Positions 1-7,701 of a DNA stretch of 34,233 nucleotides are shown piece by piece. The position numbers and the translations under genes are program-made. The DNA comes from Parabacteroides sp. (GTDB taxonomy: Bacteria > Bacteroidota > Bacteroidia > Bacteroidales > Tannerellaceae), in the NCBI GenBank assembly GCA_020026285.1, contig JAHHQS010000025.1:1-34233 (forward strand), read 5' to 3'. Positions within the stretch are counted from its first letter, which is position 1. Each line of letters begins with the position of its first letter. The notes below the pieces were generated by a model. That model had not been told where the DNA came from. It did no database searches and worked only from the letters and a program-made list of their open reading frames with translations.

Positions 1-74
1 AGGATTTGGAAAATCTGTTGTATGCATATCGAAACGGATTACTTCAGGAACGTATCCGGGAGCGTTATCGTTAA
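1..74 (+). CDS. C-terminal end of a probable ABC-transporter substrate-binding protein (partial)
   Basis: An open frame entering from the left edge ends at TAA 72-74; its visible tail reads DLENLLYAYRNGLLQERIRE followed by RYR. Only about 24 residues are visible, so the identity rests on context: the next gene starts 11 bp later and encodes a FecCD/BtuC permease followed by its ATPase, and in Bacteroidetes such sets usually begin with the BtuF/FecB-type periplasmic binding protein. No diagnostic motif of that family lies in the visible tail, so the name is an inference. Confidence 0.4.
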   Translation, partial: DLENLLYAYRNGLLQERIRERYR

Positions 75-85
75 TTTAAATTTCT

Positions 86-1117
86 ATGAAAAAACATTTG
101 GCTCTATTTCCTCTTTTAGGGGTGTTGCTGCTTTCTCTTTTTATTTTAAGTTTGGTTTATGGAGCAGTTGCTATTCCTGTTGAAGCGGTTATTGATATTC
201 TGACGGGTGGAGACGGTTCTTCACCTGCATGGAGAAGTATTGTTTTACAGTCTCGTTTGCCGCAAGCTGTTACAGCATTGTTTGCTGGAGCTTCTTTAGC
301 TGTAAGTGGATTGTTGTTACAGACTTTATTCCGGAATCCATTAGCAGGACCTTCTATTTTGGGAATAAGTGATGGAGCCAATTTGGGTGTTGCTGCCGTT
401 TTGTTATATTTTGGAGGAACTATCAGTCAGATTTCAGATTTTCCTATAACGGGATATTTAGCCGTTATATCTGCTGCTTTTATTGGTGCTTTCGTTATTC
501 TAGGTATCATCATTTATTTTTCTTCTAAAGTAAAGAATAATGTTATGTTACTGATTATAGGAATAATGATTGGTTACATGTCTTCTTCTTTGATCTCAAT
601 ATTGAATTATTATGCAGCAGCTGATCGAGTGCATGCTTTTGTAATGTGGGGATTAGGAAACTTCTCCGGAGTTTCGATGGAACAGTTGCCTTTTTTTTCT
701 GTCTTTTCAGCTATTGGATTATTGTTGTCATTGCTTTTGATTAAGCCATTGAATGCATTGCTCCTGGGTGAAATATATGCTAGTAATCTTGGAGTGAATG
801 TAAAGCTGGCCCGAATCATGATTCTCCTGTGTACGGGATTATTAACGGCAATCGTTACAGCTTTTTGTGGACCAATTTCTTTTATCGGTTTGGCTGTTCC
901 TCATGTTGCTCGGTTAATGCTGGGTACTTCCAATCATAAATTATTGGTTCCTGTTACTATTATAGCCGGATCGTGTGTAGCTTTGCTTTGTAATGTGTTA
1001 ATGGTCGTTCCGGGAAGTAATTCTATCCTGCCATTGAATGCGGTGACTCCGATGTTAGGCGCTCCCGTAATTATATATGTGATTATCAATCGTAAGAATA
1101 TTCAGTATTTCAATTAG
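86..1117 (+). CDS. FecCD/BtuC-family ABC transporter permease (cobalamin or iron-chelate import)
   Basis: 343-aa polytopic inner-membrane protein of the FecCD family, the permease of type II ABC importers for vitamin B12, haem or ferric siderophores. Family features are visible: RLPQAVTALFAGASLAVSGL followed by the conserved QTLFRNPLAGPSILGISDGA (residues about 55-96), and the cytoplasmic coupling-helix region GLAVPHVARLML near residue 270. Hydrophobic segments run throughout, consistent with about ten helices, and the length is normal for the family. It starts 11 bp after the preceding frame ends, and only 2 bp separate its stop from the ATPase gene, so permease and ATPase are surely co-transcribed. 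Substrate cannot be read from the sequence; cobalamin (BtuC) is plausible in this phylum, with ferric siderophore or haem as alternatives. Confidence 0.9.
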   Translation: MKKHLALFPLLGVLLLSLFILSLVYGAVAIPVEAVIDILTGGDGSSPAWRSIVLQSRLPQAVTALFAGASLAVSGLLLQTLFRNPLAGPSILGISDGANLGVAAVLLYFGGTISQISDFPITGYLAVISAAFIGAFVILGIIIYFSSKVKNNVMLLIIGIMIGYMSSSLISILNYYAAADRVHAFVMWGLGNFSGVSMEQLPFFSVFSAIGLLLSLLLIKPLNALLLGEIYASNLGVNVKLARIMILLCTGLLTAIVTAFCGPISFIGLAVPHVARLMLGTSNHKLLVPVTIIAGSCVALLCNVLMVVPGSNSILPLNAVTPMLGAPVIIYVIINRKNIQYFN

Positions 1118-1119
1118 AT

Positions 1120-2130
1120 ATGAAAGATTTTCCTGTTATTGAAACAAAAGGATTGGCTATTGGTTATCAATTGAAAGGTAATCAGCAAAGAATTGTCCAT
1201 GATAAATTGGATTTACAATTATTTGCAGGGAAGGTTACTTGTCTTCTTGGTTTGAATGGAGCAGGAAAATCAACATTACTTCGTACACTTTGTGGCTTTC
1301 AACCTGTTTTAAAGGGAAAAATCAATTTATTGGGTAAACCGCTTGAAGATTATTCGAGAATAGAATTTTCAACAACAGTTGGAGTCGTTCTAACAGAAAA
1401 AACGAATGCCGGAGGTATAACTGTTTATGATTTGGTTTCGTTAGGAAGACATCCGTATACGGGTTTTTGGGGAATTCTTCATCAGGAGGATAAAGATATT
1501 ATAGAGCAATCGATGGAAGCAGTCGGTATATTTCATAAGGCGAAGAATTACGTCTCAGAACTGAGTGATGGTGAAAAACAGAAAGCCATGATTGCCAAAG
1601 TTCTTGCTCAGCAATGTCCGATTATATTATTAGATGAACCAACTGCCTTTTTAGATGTAACCAGTCGAATCGAGACAATGGCATTGTTGCATCGTCTGGC
1701 TGTTGAACAACAGAAAGCGATTCTTCTTTCAACACATGATTTAGATCTTGCAATTCAGATGGCTGATTGTTTATGGCTCCTTTCAAAAGATCGTCCAATG
1801 GCTTGTGGTGCACCTGAAGATTTAATATTAAAGGGAGCGTTCACTTCTTTTTTTGATAGAGGACAAATTCTCTTCGATCAGACAACAGGTAAGTTAAATA
1901 TCCATCAGACAGATAAGCCAGTTGATGTTTCGGGAGAGCAATATTTGACTTTCTGGATGCAGAATGCATTGAAACGTAATGGTTATTCTTCATCTGTGCA
2001 TAATCTTTCTAATTGGAAGATTGAATGTCTATCTTCTACATCTTTCCTTTTAATAAATAATTCTTCACAAGAGGTTGGAAAATTCGATTCTGTTGATTCA
2101 TTGTTAACTGAGTTAAAGAGGTTCTATTAG
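1120..2130 (+). CDS. ABC transporter ATP-binding protein, FecE/BtuD type with C-terminal extension
   Basis: 336-aa ATPase that energises the permease just upstream. Visible motifs are Walker A GLNGAGKST (residues 44-52), signature LSDGE (148-152), Walker B IILLDEPT with D172/E173, and the H-loop STHD. The catalytic domain ends near residue 250; the remaining ~85 residues form an extension absent from E. coli BtuD/FecE (about 250 aa), and I recognise no domain in it. The signature is LSDGE rather than the commoner LSGGE, a variant that occurs in this group. Start ATG 1120 follows the permease stop by 2 bp, indicating translational coupling. Together with the permease and the truncated upstream gene this is a vitamin B12 or iron-chelate importer. 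Confidence 0.9.
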   Translation: MKDFPVIETKGLAIGYQLKGNQQRIVHDKLDLQLFAGKVTCLLGLNGAGKSTLLRTLCGFQPVLKGKINLLGKPLEDYSRIEFSTTVGVVLTEKTNAGGITVYDLVSLGRHPYTGFWGILHQEDKDIIEQSMEAVGIFHKAKNYVSELSDGEKQKAMIAKVLAQQCPIILLDEPTAFLDVTSRIETMALLHRLAVEQQKAILLSTHDLDLAIQMADCLWLLSKDRPMACGAPEDLILKGAFTSFFDRGQILFDQTTGKLNIHQTDKPVDVSGEQYLTFWMQNALKRNGYSSSVHNLSNWKIECLSSTSFLLINNSSQEVGKFDSVDSLLTELKRFY

Positions 2131-2149
2131 TAATTTTCTCTGTTAAAGA

Positions 2150-2180
2150 TTAGTAGAAGTAATATTTTTTGATAAGTTTG
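2150..2180 (+). promoter_or_regulatory. Bacteroidetes-type promoter for the DUF4251 gene
   Basis: TAAGTTTG at 2173-2180 matches the -7 consensus TAnnTTTG, and TTAG at 2150-2153 (3 of 4 to TTTG) lies 19 bp upstream. A transcript would start near 2187, giving a leader of about 58 nt before ATG 2245. Confidence 0.5.
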
Positions 2181-2244
2181 CAACAAATAGATGCCTTTTT
2201 AAGTTTTATATAAACGAAAGTATTAACAAAAACACAGGAAAATC

Positions 2245-2814
2245 ATGAAGAAACTTTTATTATTATTATTAGCTTTTTTATTTGTAGGAACAGATTTTAT
2301 TTTTTCTCAGGAAGAAGATAAGAAATTGTCTAAAAAGGAACAGAAAAAAATGGAAAAAGCAGCTCGTGAAGCTCAGAATATGTTAGATTTTGAAGCAGCA
2401 AAGGAAGCTTTGTATGATCATAATTTTGTATTGGAAGCTGATAGAGTTGAATTCAAGAGAGGGCAATATAAATATGTAAATGCAAACACTAATTTTGTTT
2501 CTTTGATAGACGATGAAGCTTCTGTACAATTAGCGTTTAATGGAATGTTTGCCGGTCCAAATGGGATGGGAGGAATTACTGTTGATGGAAAACCTTCTAA
2601 AATAGAAGTGAAAGAAGACAAGAAGGGTAATGTGACTTTAAATATGATGGTGAATGGAAGAGGTATTTCTGCTTCTATCTCGGCAAGAATGTCGAAAGGA
2701 TCATCAAAGTGTACTGCTACTGTTTCTCCGAACTTTAATAGTAACCGGATTTCTTTTACTGGAACAATTTATCCGGCTAAGAGATCGAACGTATATAAAG
2801 GTCGTTCATTATGA
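2245..2814 (+). CDS. DUF4251 family exported protein
   Basis: 189-aa protein with an N-terminal signal peptide (KK followed by a Leu-rich stretch, likely cleavage after FIFSQ near residue 22), a charged segment rich in Lys/Glu (about 25-45), and a beta-rich body with the features of DUF4251, a periplasmic family common in Bacteroidetes whose role is unknown. Recognisable parts are the segment beginning ALYDHNFVLEADRV, the glycine-rich stretch FAGPNGMGGITVDG, and the C-terminal FTGTIYPAKRSNVYKGRSL. There is no lipobox Cys. It has its own promoter and is followed after 12 bp by the PH-domain frame, so the two may be co-transcribed. No enzymatic residues can be proposed. Confidence 0.8.
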   Translation: MKKLLLLLLAFLFVGTDFIFSQEEDKKLSKKEQKKMEKAAREAQNMLDFEAAKEALYDHNFVLEADRVEFKRGQYKYVNANTNFVSLIDDEASVQLAFNGMFAGPNGMGGITVDGKPSKIEVKEDKKGNVTLNMMVNGRGISASISARMSKGSSKCTATVSPNFNSNRISFTGTIYPAKRSNVYKGRSL

Positions 2815-2826
2815 AAGTAGTAAATA

Positions 2827-3228
2827 ATGAAAAAAGTATATAAATCAAAAGTAGATATTTGATTAGTGGTTGTAACATTCGGTTTTGTTATTATCCCAAT
2901 GTTACCTGTACTTTTTACAGATTTAGCATGTTTTTTGATAGTTGCAGTTATTCTTGTTTTGGTATCTTTAGTATTTTTCGGAATAAGATATGTCATTGAT
3001 GACAAAACATTATATGTAAAAGGTTTTCTATTTACTGAAAAAATAGATATAGATAAGATTACTGAAATAACTTCTTCCAAATCTTGGATTTCTGCTCCGG
3101 CAGCTTCGCTGGATCGTATGGAGATAAAATATAAGAATGGAGCTATAATAATTTCTCCTGCAAATAAAAAAGAATTTATAGAGGATTTGTGTAAAGTAGC
3201 TAAGGTAAATATAATAGTAAAGATATAG
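2827..3228 (+). pseudogene. PH-domain (bPH_4/DUF1200-like) membrane protein with an in-frame TGA near its start
   Basis: The frame starts at ATG 2827 with MKKVYKSKVDI, meets TGA at 2860-2862, and continues in the same frame to TAG 3226-3228 with two hydrophobic segments and a bacterial PH-like body (YVIDDKTLYVKGFLF, then ITEITSSKSWISAPAASLDR and MEIKYKNGAIIISPANKKE). bPH_4 proteins usually begin with a (Y/F)KSK(I/V)D-x-W-L motif, so the TGA sits where the conserved Trp (TGG) is expected. The simplest reading is a one-base nonsense change (G to A) or a sequencing error. Translation could in principle restart at GTG 2866, which would give a 120-aa protein missing the N-terminal motif. TGA is used as a normal stop by other genes here, so recoding is unlikely. 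Function of the family is unknown. Confidence 0.6.
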
Positions 3229-3268
3229 TAGTATTACTATTTATAATTTTATTATTGATCAAATAAAG

Positions 3269-3298
3269 GCTGTATGGATTCATACTGTACAGCTTTTT
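3269..3298 (+). terminator. Rho-independent terminator after the DUF4251/PH-domain genes
   Basis: Arms GCTGTA (3269-3274) and TACAGC (3288-3293), extendable by two G-T wobbles, followed by a T run. The A-rich sequence before the first arm could also make it act on the opposite strand. Confidence 0.55.
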
Positions 3299-3348
3299 AT
3301 GTATTTTTTGTAATGTGATAAAAAATCGAATCGAAAATGGACTTGCAT

Positions 3349-3380
3349 TCTGTCTTTTTCTATAAACTTTTGTAGATTTG
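3349..3380 (+). promoter_or_regulatory. Bacteroidetes-type promoter for the GroES-like gene
   Basis: TAGATTTG at 3373-3380 fits the -7 consensus exactly. The -33 position, TCTG at 3349-3352 with 20 bp spacing, is a weaker match. The leader would be about 20 nt. Confidence 0.5.
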
Positions 3381-3408
3381 TAAAAGGAATTATAATTCAC
3401 CTTATATT

Positions 3409-3792
3409 ATGCAGTTATCTTTAGAACAAAAGGACATTGATAAATTTCTGATGATAGGCGATAAAGTGCTTGTTAAACCGAAGAATCCACAAAGTCAGAC
3501 AAAAACTGGACTTTATTTGCCTCCTTCAGTAAGAGAAAAAGAAAAAATTCAGGCGGGCTATATTATAAAAGTTGGTCCGGGATACCCACTCCCTGCTCAA
3601 AATGAGGAGCGTGAAGTCTGGGAAAAGAAAGAAGAAGATGTACGTTATTTGCCATTGCAAGCTAAGGAAGGTGATATGGCCATATACTTGCAAAGTGCAA
3701 CTTATGAAATCTCCTTCAATGACGAAAAATATCTGATAGTGCCTCATTCTGCCATTTTAATGTTGGTCAGAGATGAAGGCTTGTTCGAGTAA
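3409..3792 (+). CDS. GroES-like (Cpn10 fold) protein
   Basis: 127-aa cytoplasmic protein with the GroES start pattern (IGDKVLVKPKNPQSQTKTGL near residues 17-36) and the C-terminal strand pattern SFNDEKYLIVPHSAILMLVR. Where true GroES has the mobile loop ending in the GroEL-binding tripeptide (Ile-Val-Leu), this protein has TGLYLPPSVREKEKIQAG. It also carries an insert of about 20 charged residues (QNEEREVWEKKEEDVRYLP) around positions 64-85, making it longer than GroES (about 95 aa). No groEL gene adjoins it, so it is probably a divergent paralogue rather than the housekeeping co-chaperonin. Its partner is unknown. It stands alone between its own promoter and the next gene. Confidence 0.75.
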   Translation: MQLSLEQKDIDKFLMIGDKVLVKPKNPQSQTKTGLYLPPSVREKEKIQAGYIIKVGPGYPLPAQNEEREVWEKKEEDVRYLPLQAKEGDMAIYLQSATYEISFNDEKYLIVPHSAILMLVRDEGLFE

Positions 3793-3880
3793 TCTAATAC
3801 ATATTTATTTTACAGACTGTTATTTATCCAAATAAAGTTAGTCATTTTCTATATAAATACATTCGATAATAAACACTAAT

Positions 3881-6166
3881 ATGAATAAGATTGTTAGTAA
3901 AGAGTTCTTCTCTGAAAGAGTCGTGAAGCTTGTTGTTGAAGCTCCACGAATTGCTCGTTCCCGTAAGGCCGGACATTTTGTAATTGTTCGTGTTGGCGAA
4001 AAAGGCGAACGTATGCCTTTAACAATTGCTGAAGCTGATGTTAAGAAAGGTACAATAACATTAGTTGTACAGGAGGTTGGTTTATCCTCTACAAAGCTTT
4101 GTCAGTTGGAAGTGGGCGATTATATTACCGATGTGGTTGGTCCGTTAGGTCAAGCTACACATATTGAGAAGTTCGGAACAGTTGTTTGTGCCGGTGGTGG
4201 TGTTGGCGTTGCTCCGATGTTACCGATTGTTCAGGCATTGAAAGCTGCAGGTAATAGAGTGATAACTGTTTTGGCAGGAAGAACGAAGGAACTTATCATT
4301 CTTGAAAAAGAAATGAGAGAAAGTTCCGATGAAGTAATCATCATGACTGATGATGGCTCTTATGGTCAGAAAGGTTTGGTTACAGAAGGTGTGGAATCTG
4401 TCATCAAACGAGAGAAAGTGGATAAATGTTTCTCTATTGGTCCGGCCATAATGATGAAATTTGTTTGTCTGTTGACAAAGAAATATAATATTCCTACAGA
4501 TGTATCATTAAATACAATCATGGTCGATGGTACTGGTATGTGTGGTGCCTGTCGTATTACCGTAGGAGGTAAAACCAAATTTGTTTGCGTTGACGGTCCG
4601 GAGTTTGATGGTCATCAAGTCGACTTTGATGAAATGTTGAAACGAATGGCCGCATTTAAGGATACTGAAAAAGATGAAATGAATAAGTTGGACCATACCG
4701 TGGATCCTCATGCAGAAGCAAACGATCGTAATGCTCCTTGGCGTGAAGCGTTGCGTAAGAAAATGAAACCGAAAGAACGTTCTGCTATTGCCCGAGTTAA
4801 GATGCCGGAATTGGATCCTGAATATCGTTCTCATACACGTTTGGAAGAGGTAAATCAAGGATTGAGTGCAGAACAGGCTGTTGTTGAGGCAAGTCGATGC
4901 CTGGATTGTGCAAAACCTTCTTGTATGACAGGTTGCCCGGTAAGTATTAATATTCCTACATTTATAAAGAATATAGAACGTGGCGAATTTTTAGAAGCAG
5001 CCAAAGTCTTGAAACAGACGAGTGCTTTGCCTGCTGTTTGTGGACGTGTCTGTCCTCAGGAAAAGCAATGCGAATCACAATGTATTCATTTGAAAATGGG
5101 ACATCAGCCTGTAGCCATTGGCTATTTGGAACGTTTTGCTGCCGATTATGAACGAGAGAGTGGTCAGATTTCTTTGCCGGAAATAGCTGAACCAAACGGA
5201 ATAAAAGTGGCTGTTATCGGTTCCGGTCCTGCAGGCCTTTCATTTGCCGGCGATATGGTCAAACTTGGATATAGTGTTACTGTATTCGAAGCATTACATG
5301 AAATTGGAGGTGTATTGAAATATGGTATTCCTGAATTCCGTTTGCCTAATAAAATTGTGGATGTTGAAATTGATAACTTGTCAAAGTTGGGTGTTACGTT
5401 TGAAAAGGATTGTATTGTTGGAAAAACAATTAGTGTAGATGATTTGAAAGAAGCAGGTTTCAAAGGAATCTTTGTTGGTTCTGGTGCAGGTTTGCCTAAC
5501 TTTATGAATATTCCTGGTGAGAACTCAATCAATATCATGTCATCAAACGAATATCTGACTCGTGTCAATTTGATGGATGCTGCAAATCCGGAATCAGATA
5601 CTCCAATTGTTTTTGGAAAACGTGTAGCAGTAATTGGTGGCGGTAATACAGCCATGGATTCAGTTCGTACGGCAAAACGTTTGGGAGCTGAAAAGGCTAT
5701 GATCATTTATCGACGTTCTGAACAGGAAATGCCTGCTCGTCTAGAGGAAGTGAAACATGCTAAGGAAGAAGGTGTTGAATTCTTGACCTTACATAATCCT
5801 ATTGAATATATACCAGATGAGAAAGGACGCGTAAAACAAGTGGTCCTTCAGAAGATGGAATTGGGTGAACCTGATGCATCCGGCCGTCGTCGTCCGGTTC
5901 CAATCCCTGGAGCTGTTGAATCAATTGATATTGATTTGGCAATTGTAAGTGTTGGCGTTTCTCCAAATCCGATTGTTCCTCATTCTATTGAAGGTTTGGA
6001 ACTTGGTAAAAAAGGAACTATAGCAGTAAATGATGATTTGGAATCATCTATTCCGATGATTTTTGCCGGTGGTGATATTGTTCGTGGTGGTGCAACTGTT
6101 ATTCTTGCAATGGGTGACGGTCGTAAAGCTGCCGCTTCCATGCATCGAAAGCTTTCAGGTAAGTAA
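3881..6166 (+). CDS. Fused NfnA/NfnB-type iron-sulfur flavoprotein (annotated elsewhere as DHOD-B subunit/NADPH glutamate synthase fusion)
   Basis: 761-aa fusion. Residues 1 to about 260 are a ferredoxin-NADP reductase-like module (SudB/NfnA/PyrK type) with FAD/NAD domains and a [2Fe-2S] site D216-x4-C221-x2-C224-x11-C236; one Asp plus three Cys is the ligand set known for Thermotoga NfnA. From about 330, a glutamate-synthase small-subunit-like module (SudA/NfnB) has two [4Fe-4S] motifs (C340, C343, C348, C352 and C387, C391, C397, C401), an FAD Rossmann motif GSGPAG (about 447-452) and a second dinucleotide motif GGGNTA (about 586-591). In NfnAB the two are separate chains that couple NADH, NADPH and ferredoxin by electron bifurcation. 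The fusion may do the same, or act as a sulfide dehydrogenase. No gltB-like large subunit is nearby, so glutamate synthesis is unlikely. Soluble, apparently monocistronic. Confidence 0.85.
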   Translation: MNKIVSKEFFSERVVKLVVEAPRIARSRKAGHFVIVRVGEKGERMPLTIAEADVKKGTITLVVQEVGLSSTKLCQLEVGDYITDVVGPLGQATHIEKFGTVVCAGGGVGVAPMLPIVQALKAAGNRVITVLAGRTKELIILEKEMRESSDEVIIMTDDGSYGQKGLVTEGVESVIKREKVDKCFSIGPAIMMKFVCLLTKKYNIPTDVSLNTIMVDGTGMCGACRITVGGKTKFVCVDGPEFDGHQVDFDEMLKRMAAFKDTEKDEMNKLDHTVDPHAEANDRNAPWREALRKKMKPKERSAIARVKMPELDPEYRSHTRLEEVNQGLSAEQAVVEASRCLDCAKPSCMTGCPVSINIPTFIKNIERGEFLEAAKVLKQTSALPAVCGRVCPQEKQCESQCIHLKMGHQPVAIGYLERFAADYERESGQISLPEIAEPNGIKVAVIGSGPAGLSFAGDMVKLGYSVTVFEALHEIGGVLKYGIPEFRLPNKIVDVEIDNLSKLGVTFEKDCIVGKTISVDDLKEAGFKGIFVGSGAGLPNFMNIPGENSINIMSSNEYLTRVNLMDAANPESDTPIVFGKRVAVIGGGNTAMDSVRTAKRLGAEKAMIIYRRSEQEMPARLEEVKHAKEEGVEFLTLHNPIEYIPDEKGRVKQVVLQKMELGEPDASGRRRPVPIPGAVESIDIDLAIVSVGVSPNPIVPHSIEGLELGKKGTIAVNDDLESSIPMIFAGGDIVRGGATVILAMGDGRKAAASMHRKLSGK

Positions 6167-6193
6167 ATAGATATCTTATCATAATATTATATA

Positions 6194-6245
6194 AAAGACT
6201 GTCTGACATATATCCTTTTATCGGATATATGTCGGCGGTCTTTTT
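6194..6245 (+). terminator. Strong rho-independent terminator after the Nfn-type fusion gene
   Basis: Perfect 11-bp arms GACATATATCC (6205-6215) and GGATATATGTC (6223-6233), extended by outer AGAC/GTCT pairing, followed by TTTTTG. Confidence 0.8.
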
Positions 6246-6272
6246 GTTTATCCGCTAAAAAGAATATATCAT

Positions 6273-6303
6273 TTTGGAGATTTCCCGAAATACTCTATCT
6301 TTG
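6273..6303 (+). promoter_or_regulatory. Consensus Bacteroidetes promoter for the C11 peptidase gene
   Basis: TTTG at 6273-6276, 19-bp spacer, TATCTTTG at 6296-6303: both elements match the consensus. The predicted start near 6310 lies before ATG 6325, which decides the translation start of the next gene. Confidence 0.75.
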
Positions 6304-6324
6304 AATTTGTTAATACAGAAACAT

Positions 6325-7581
6325 ATGAATCAACTATATAAAGTTTTTTTATTGATAGGTTTATTAATTTGCTTCTCTTGTTCCAAATCGGAAGATGTGC
6401 CTGAAGAAAAGCTGGATAATCGAACTATTCTGGTGTATTTGGCAGCTGAGAACTCATTACAGTCTTTTGCGCTGGATGATTATGATGAAATGCTTGAAGG
6501 AATGGAGTCGGTCAGTGATGATAATAATTTATTGGTTTATGTGGATGTCAGAACTGCTCGGAACGGAACGAAAGCTTTACCGAGGTTGTATCGGATATGC
6601 AGGAATCCTAAAACTGGAATAATTGAGGATTCTCTTGTCTATGAATATCCGGTACAAGATGATTCGTCTGTTAAAGTAGAACGGATGACTGATGTGTTCC
6701 AACGAGCATTCAAAGCTTTTCCGGCTCAGAGTTATGGTTTAGTGTTGTGGTCGCATGGTGATGGTTGGTTGCCAACAGAAACAGCATTAAAATCTTTTGG
6801 TCAGGATGGAGGAAACAATGGTCCGCAAGTGGATATTTTGGATTTGGAAAAAGCCGTTTCACAGGGAACTACCATGCTTGAGAATGCATCCAAATTCGAT
6901 TTTATCTATTTTGATGCATGTTTTATGCAGGGAATAGAAGTTGCTTATCAGTTTAAGAATTATGCCGATTATATTATAGCTTGTCCGTTGGAAACTCCCG
7001 GACCAGGTTCACCTTACGATTTGGTTATGCCTCCTTTATTTGAAAAGGGTAAAGCCAATGTGTTGGGTATGGCACAGAAATATTATAATACTTATGCATC
7101 TATCTACGATCTGGATGCAAATGGAGGAAATGATTATTGGACGTATGGTGTTGCAATTTCGGTAGTTGAAACAGCAGGTCTGGATTATTTGGCTGAGATT
7201 TCTCGAGATTTGTTCCAGAATCATAAGGTAGAATTAAATAATTTACAGGAAGATGATTTATCTGCTGTTCAGAAGTTTGATAACGGTCGCCGGTATTCAG
7301 GAAGTTACAAGCATGCTTATTATGATTTTGGCGATTTGGTTAAAAAGGTCGTGACAAAAGAAGAATATATCAAATGGCAGGATGCATTGGTTCAGGCTGT
7401 TCCTTATAAAGCAACAACACCTACTTGTTACTCTGTATATCTTGGTTTTGGAGGAGGAAATGTTCCTATAAATGCTTTTTCTGGATTATCAGCTTATTTC
7501 CCATATCAGAATAATGAAGATTACGTTTCCTGGAATGAATATTATTATTCATTGGCATGGGGACGATATATAAGGAATTAG
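6325..7581 (+). CDS. Clostripain-family (C11) cysteine peptidase lipoprotein
   Basis: 418-aa peptidase of family C11, which cleaves after Arg/Lys in characterised members. ATG 6325 is preferred over an upstream in-frame start at 6274 because a consensus promoter ends at 6303 and this start gives a clean lipoprotein signal (FLLIGLLICFSC, lipid Cys at about residue 18). The family's catalytic dyad is visible: H144 in LWSHGDGW and C199 in FDACFMQ. Between them, the C11 body includes NLLVYVDVRTARNG and FIYFDACFMQGIEVAYQF. The protein is probably anchored to an outer or periplasmic membrane face. Many Bacteroidetes carry such lipoproteins, and fragilysin-activating fragipain is one relative. Processing by self-cleavage is typical of the family but no site can be assigned. 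Monocistronic. Confidence 0.85.
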   Translation: MNQLYKVFLLIGLLICFSCSKSEDVPEEKLDNRTILVYLAAENSLQSFALDDYDEMLEGMESVSDDNNLLVYVDVRTARNGTKALPRLYRICRNPKTGIIEDSLVYEYPVQDDSSVKVERMTDVFQRAFKAFPAQSYGLVLWSHGDGWLPTETALKSFGQDGGNNGPQVDILDLEKAVSQGTTMLENASKFDFIYFDACFMQGIEVAYQFKNYADYIIACPLETPGPGSPYDLVMPPLFEKGKANVLGMAQKYYNTYASIYDLDANGGNDYWTYGVAISVVETAGLDYLAEISRDLFQNHKVELNNLQEDDLSAVQKFDNGRRYSGSYKHAYYDFGDLVKKVVTKEEYIKWQDALVQAVPYKATTPTCYSVYLGFGGGNVPINAFSGLSAYFPYQNNEDYVSWNEYYYSLAWGRYIRN

Positions 7582-7625
7582 AGGGATTCTATTTATTTCA
7601 AAATTTATATTTCTTTCATTATATT

Positions 7626-7656
7626 ATTGAATTGTGATAGAATATCGGTATTTTTG
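7626..7656 (+). promoter_or_regulatory. Bacteroidetes-type promoter for the sigma54 response regulator
   Basis: ATTG at 7626-7629, 19-bp spacer, TATTTTTG at 7649-7656. This is a housekeeping-type promoter, so the regulator itself appears not to depend on sigma54. Confidence 0.6.
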
Positions 7657-7701
7657 TAAACACATATTTACTCAACTGGTTGTAAACTAGTATTTAAAAC
7701 T

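Noticed and set aside
3858..3865. TACATTCG as a promoter -7 element for the Nfn-type fusion gene
   Set aside because: One mismatch in the TTTG part and no -33 element at the right distance; too weak to list.
5164..5706. Open frame of 180 codons on the minus strand inside the Nfn-type fusion gene
   Set aside because: It lies wholly antisense to a gene with complete cofactor motifs and shows no recognisable domain; it is a codon-bias shadow.
6274..6324. Earlier in-frame start for the C11 peptidase
   Set aside because: It falls inside a consensus promoter (6273-6303) and would bury the lipoprotein signal.
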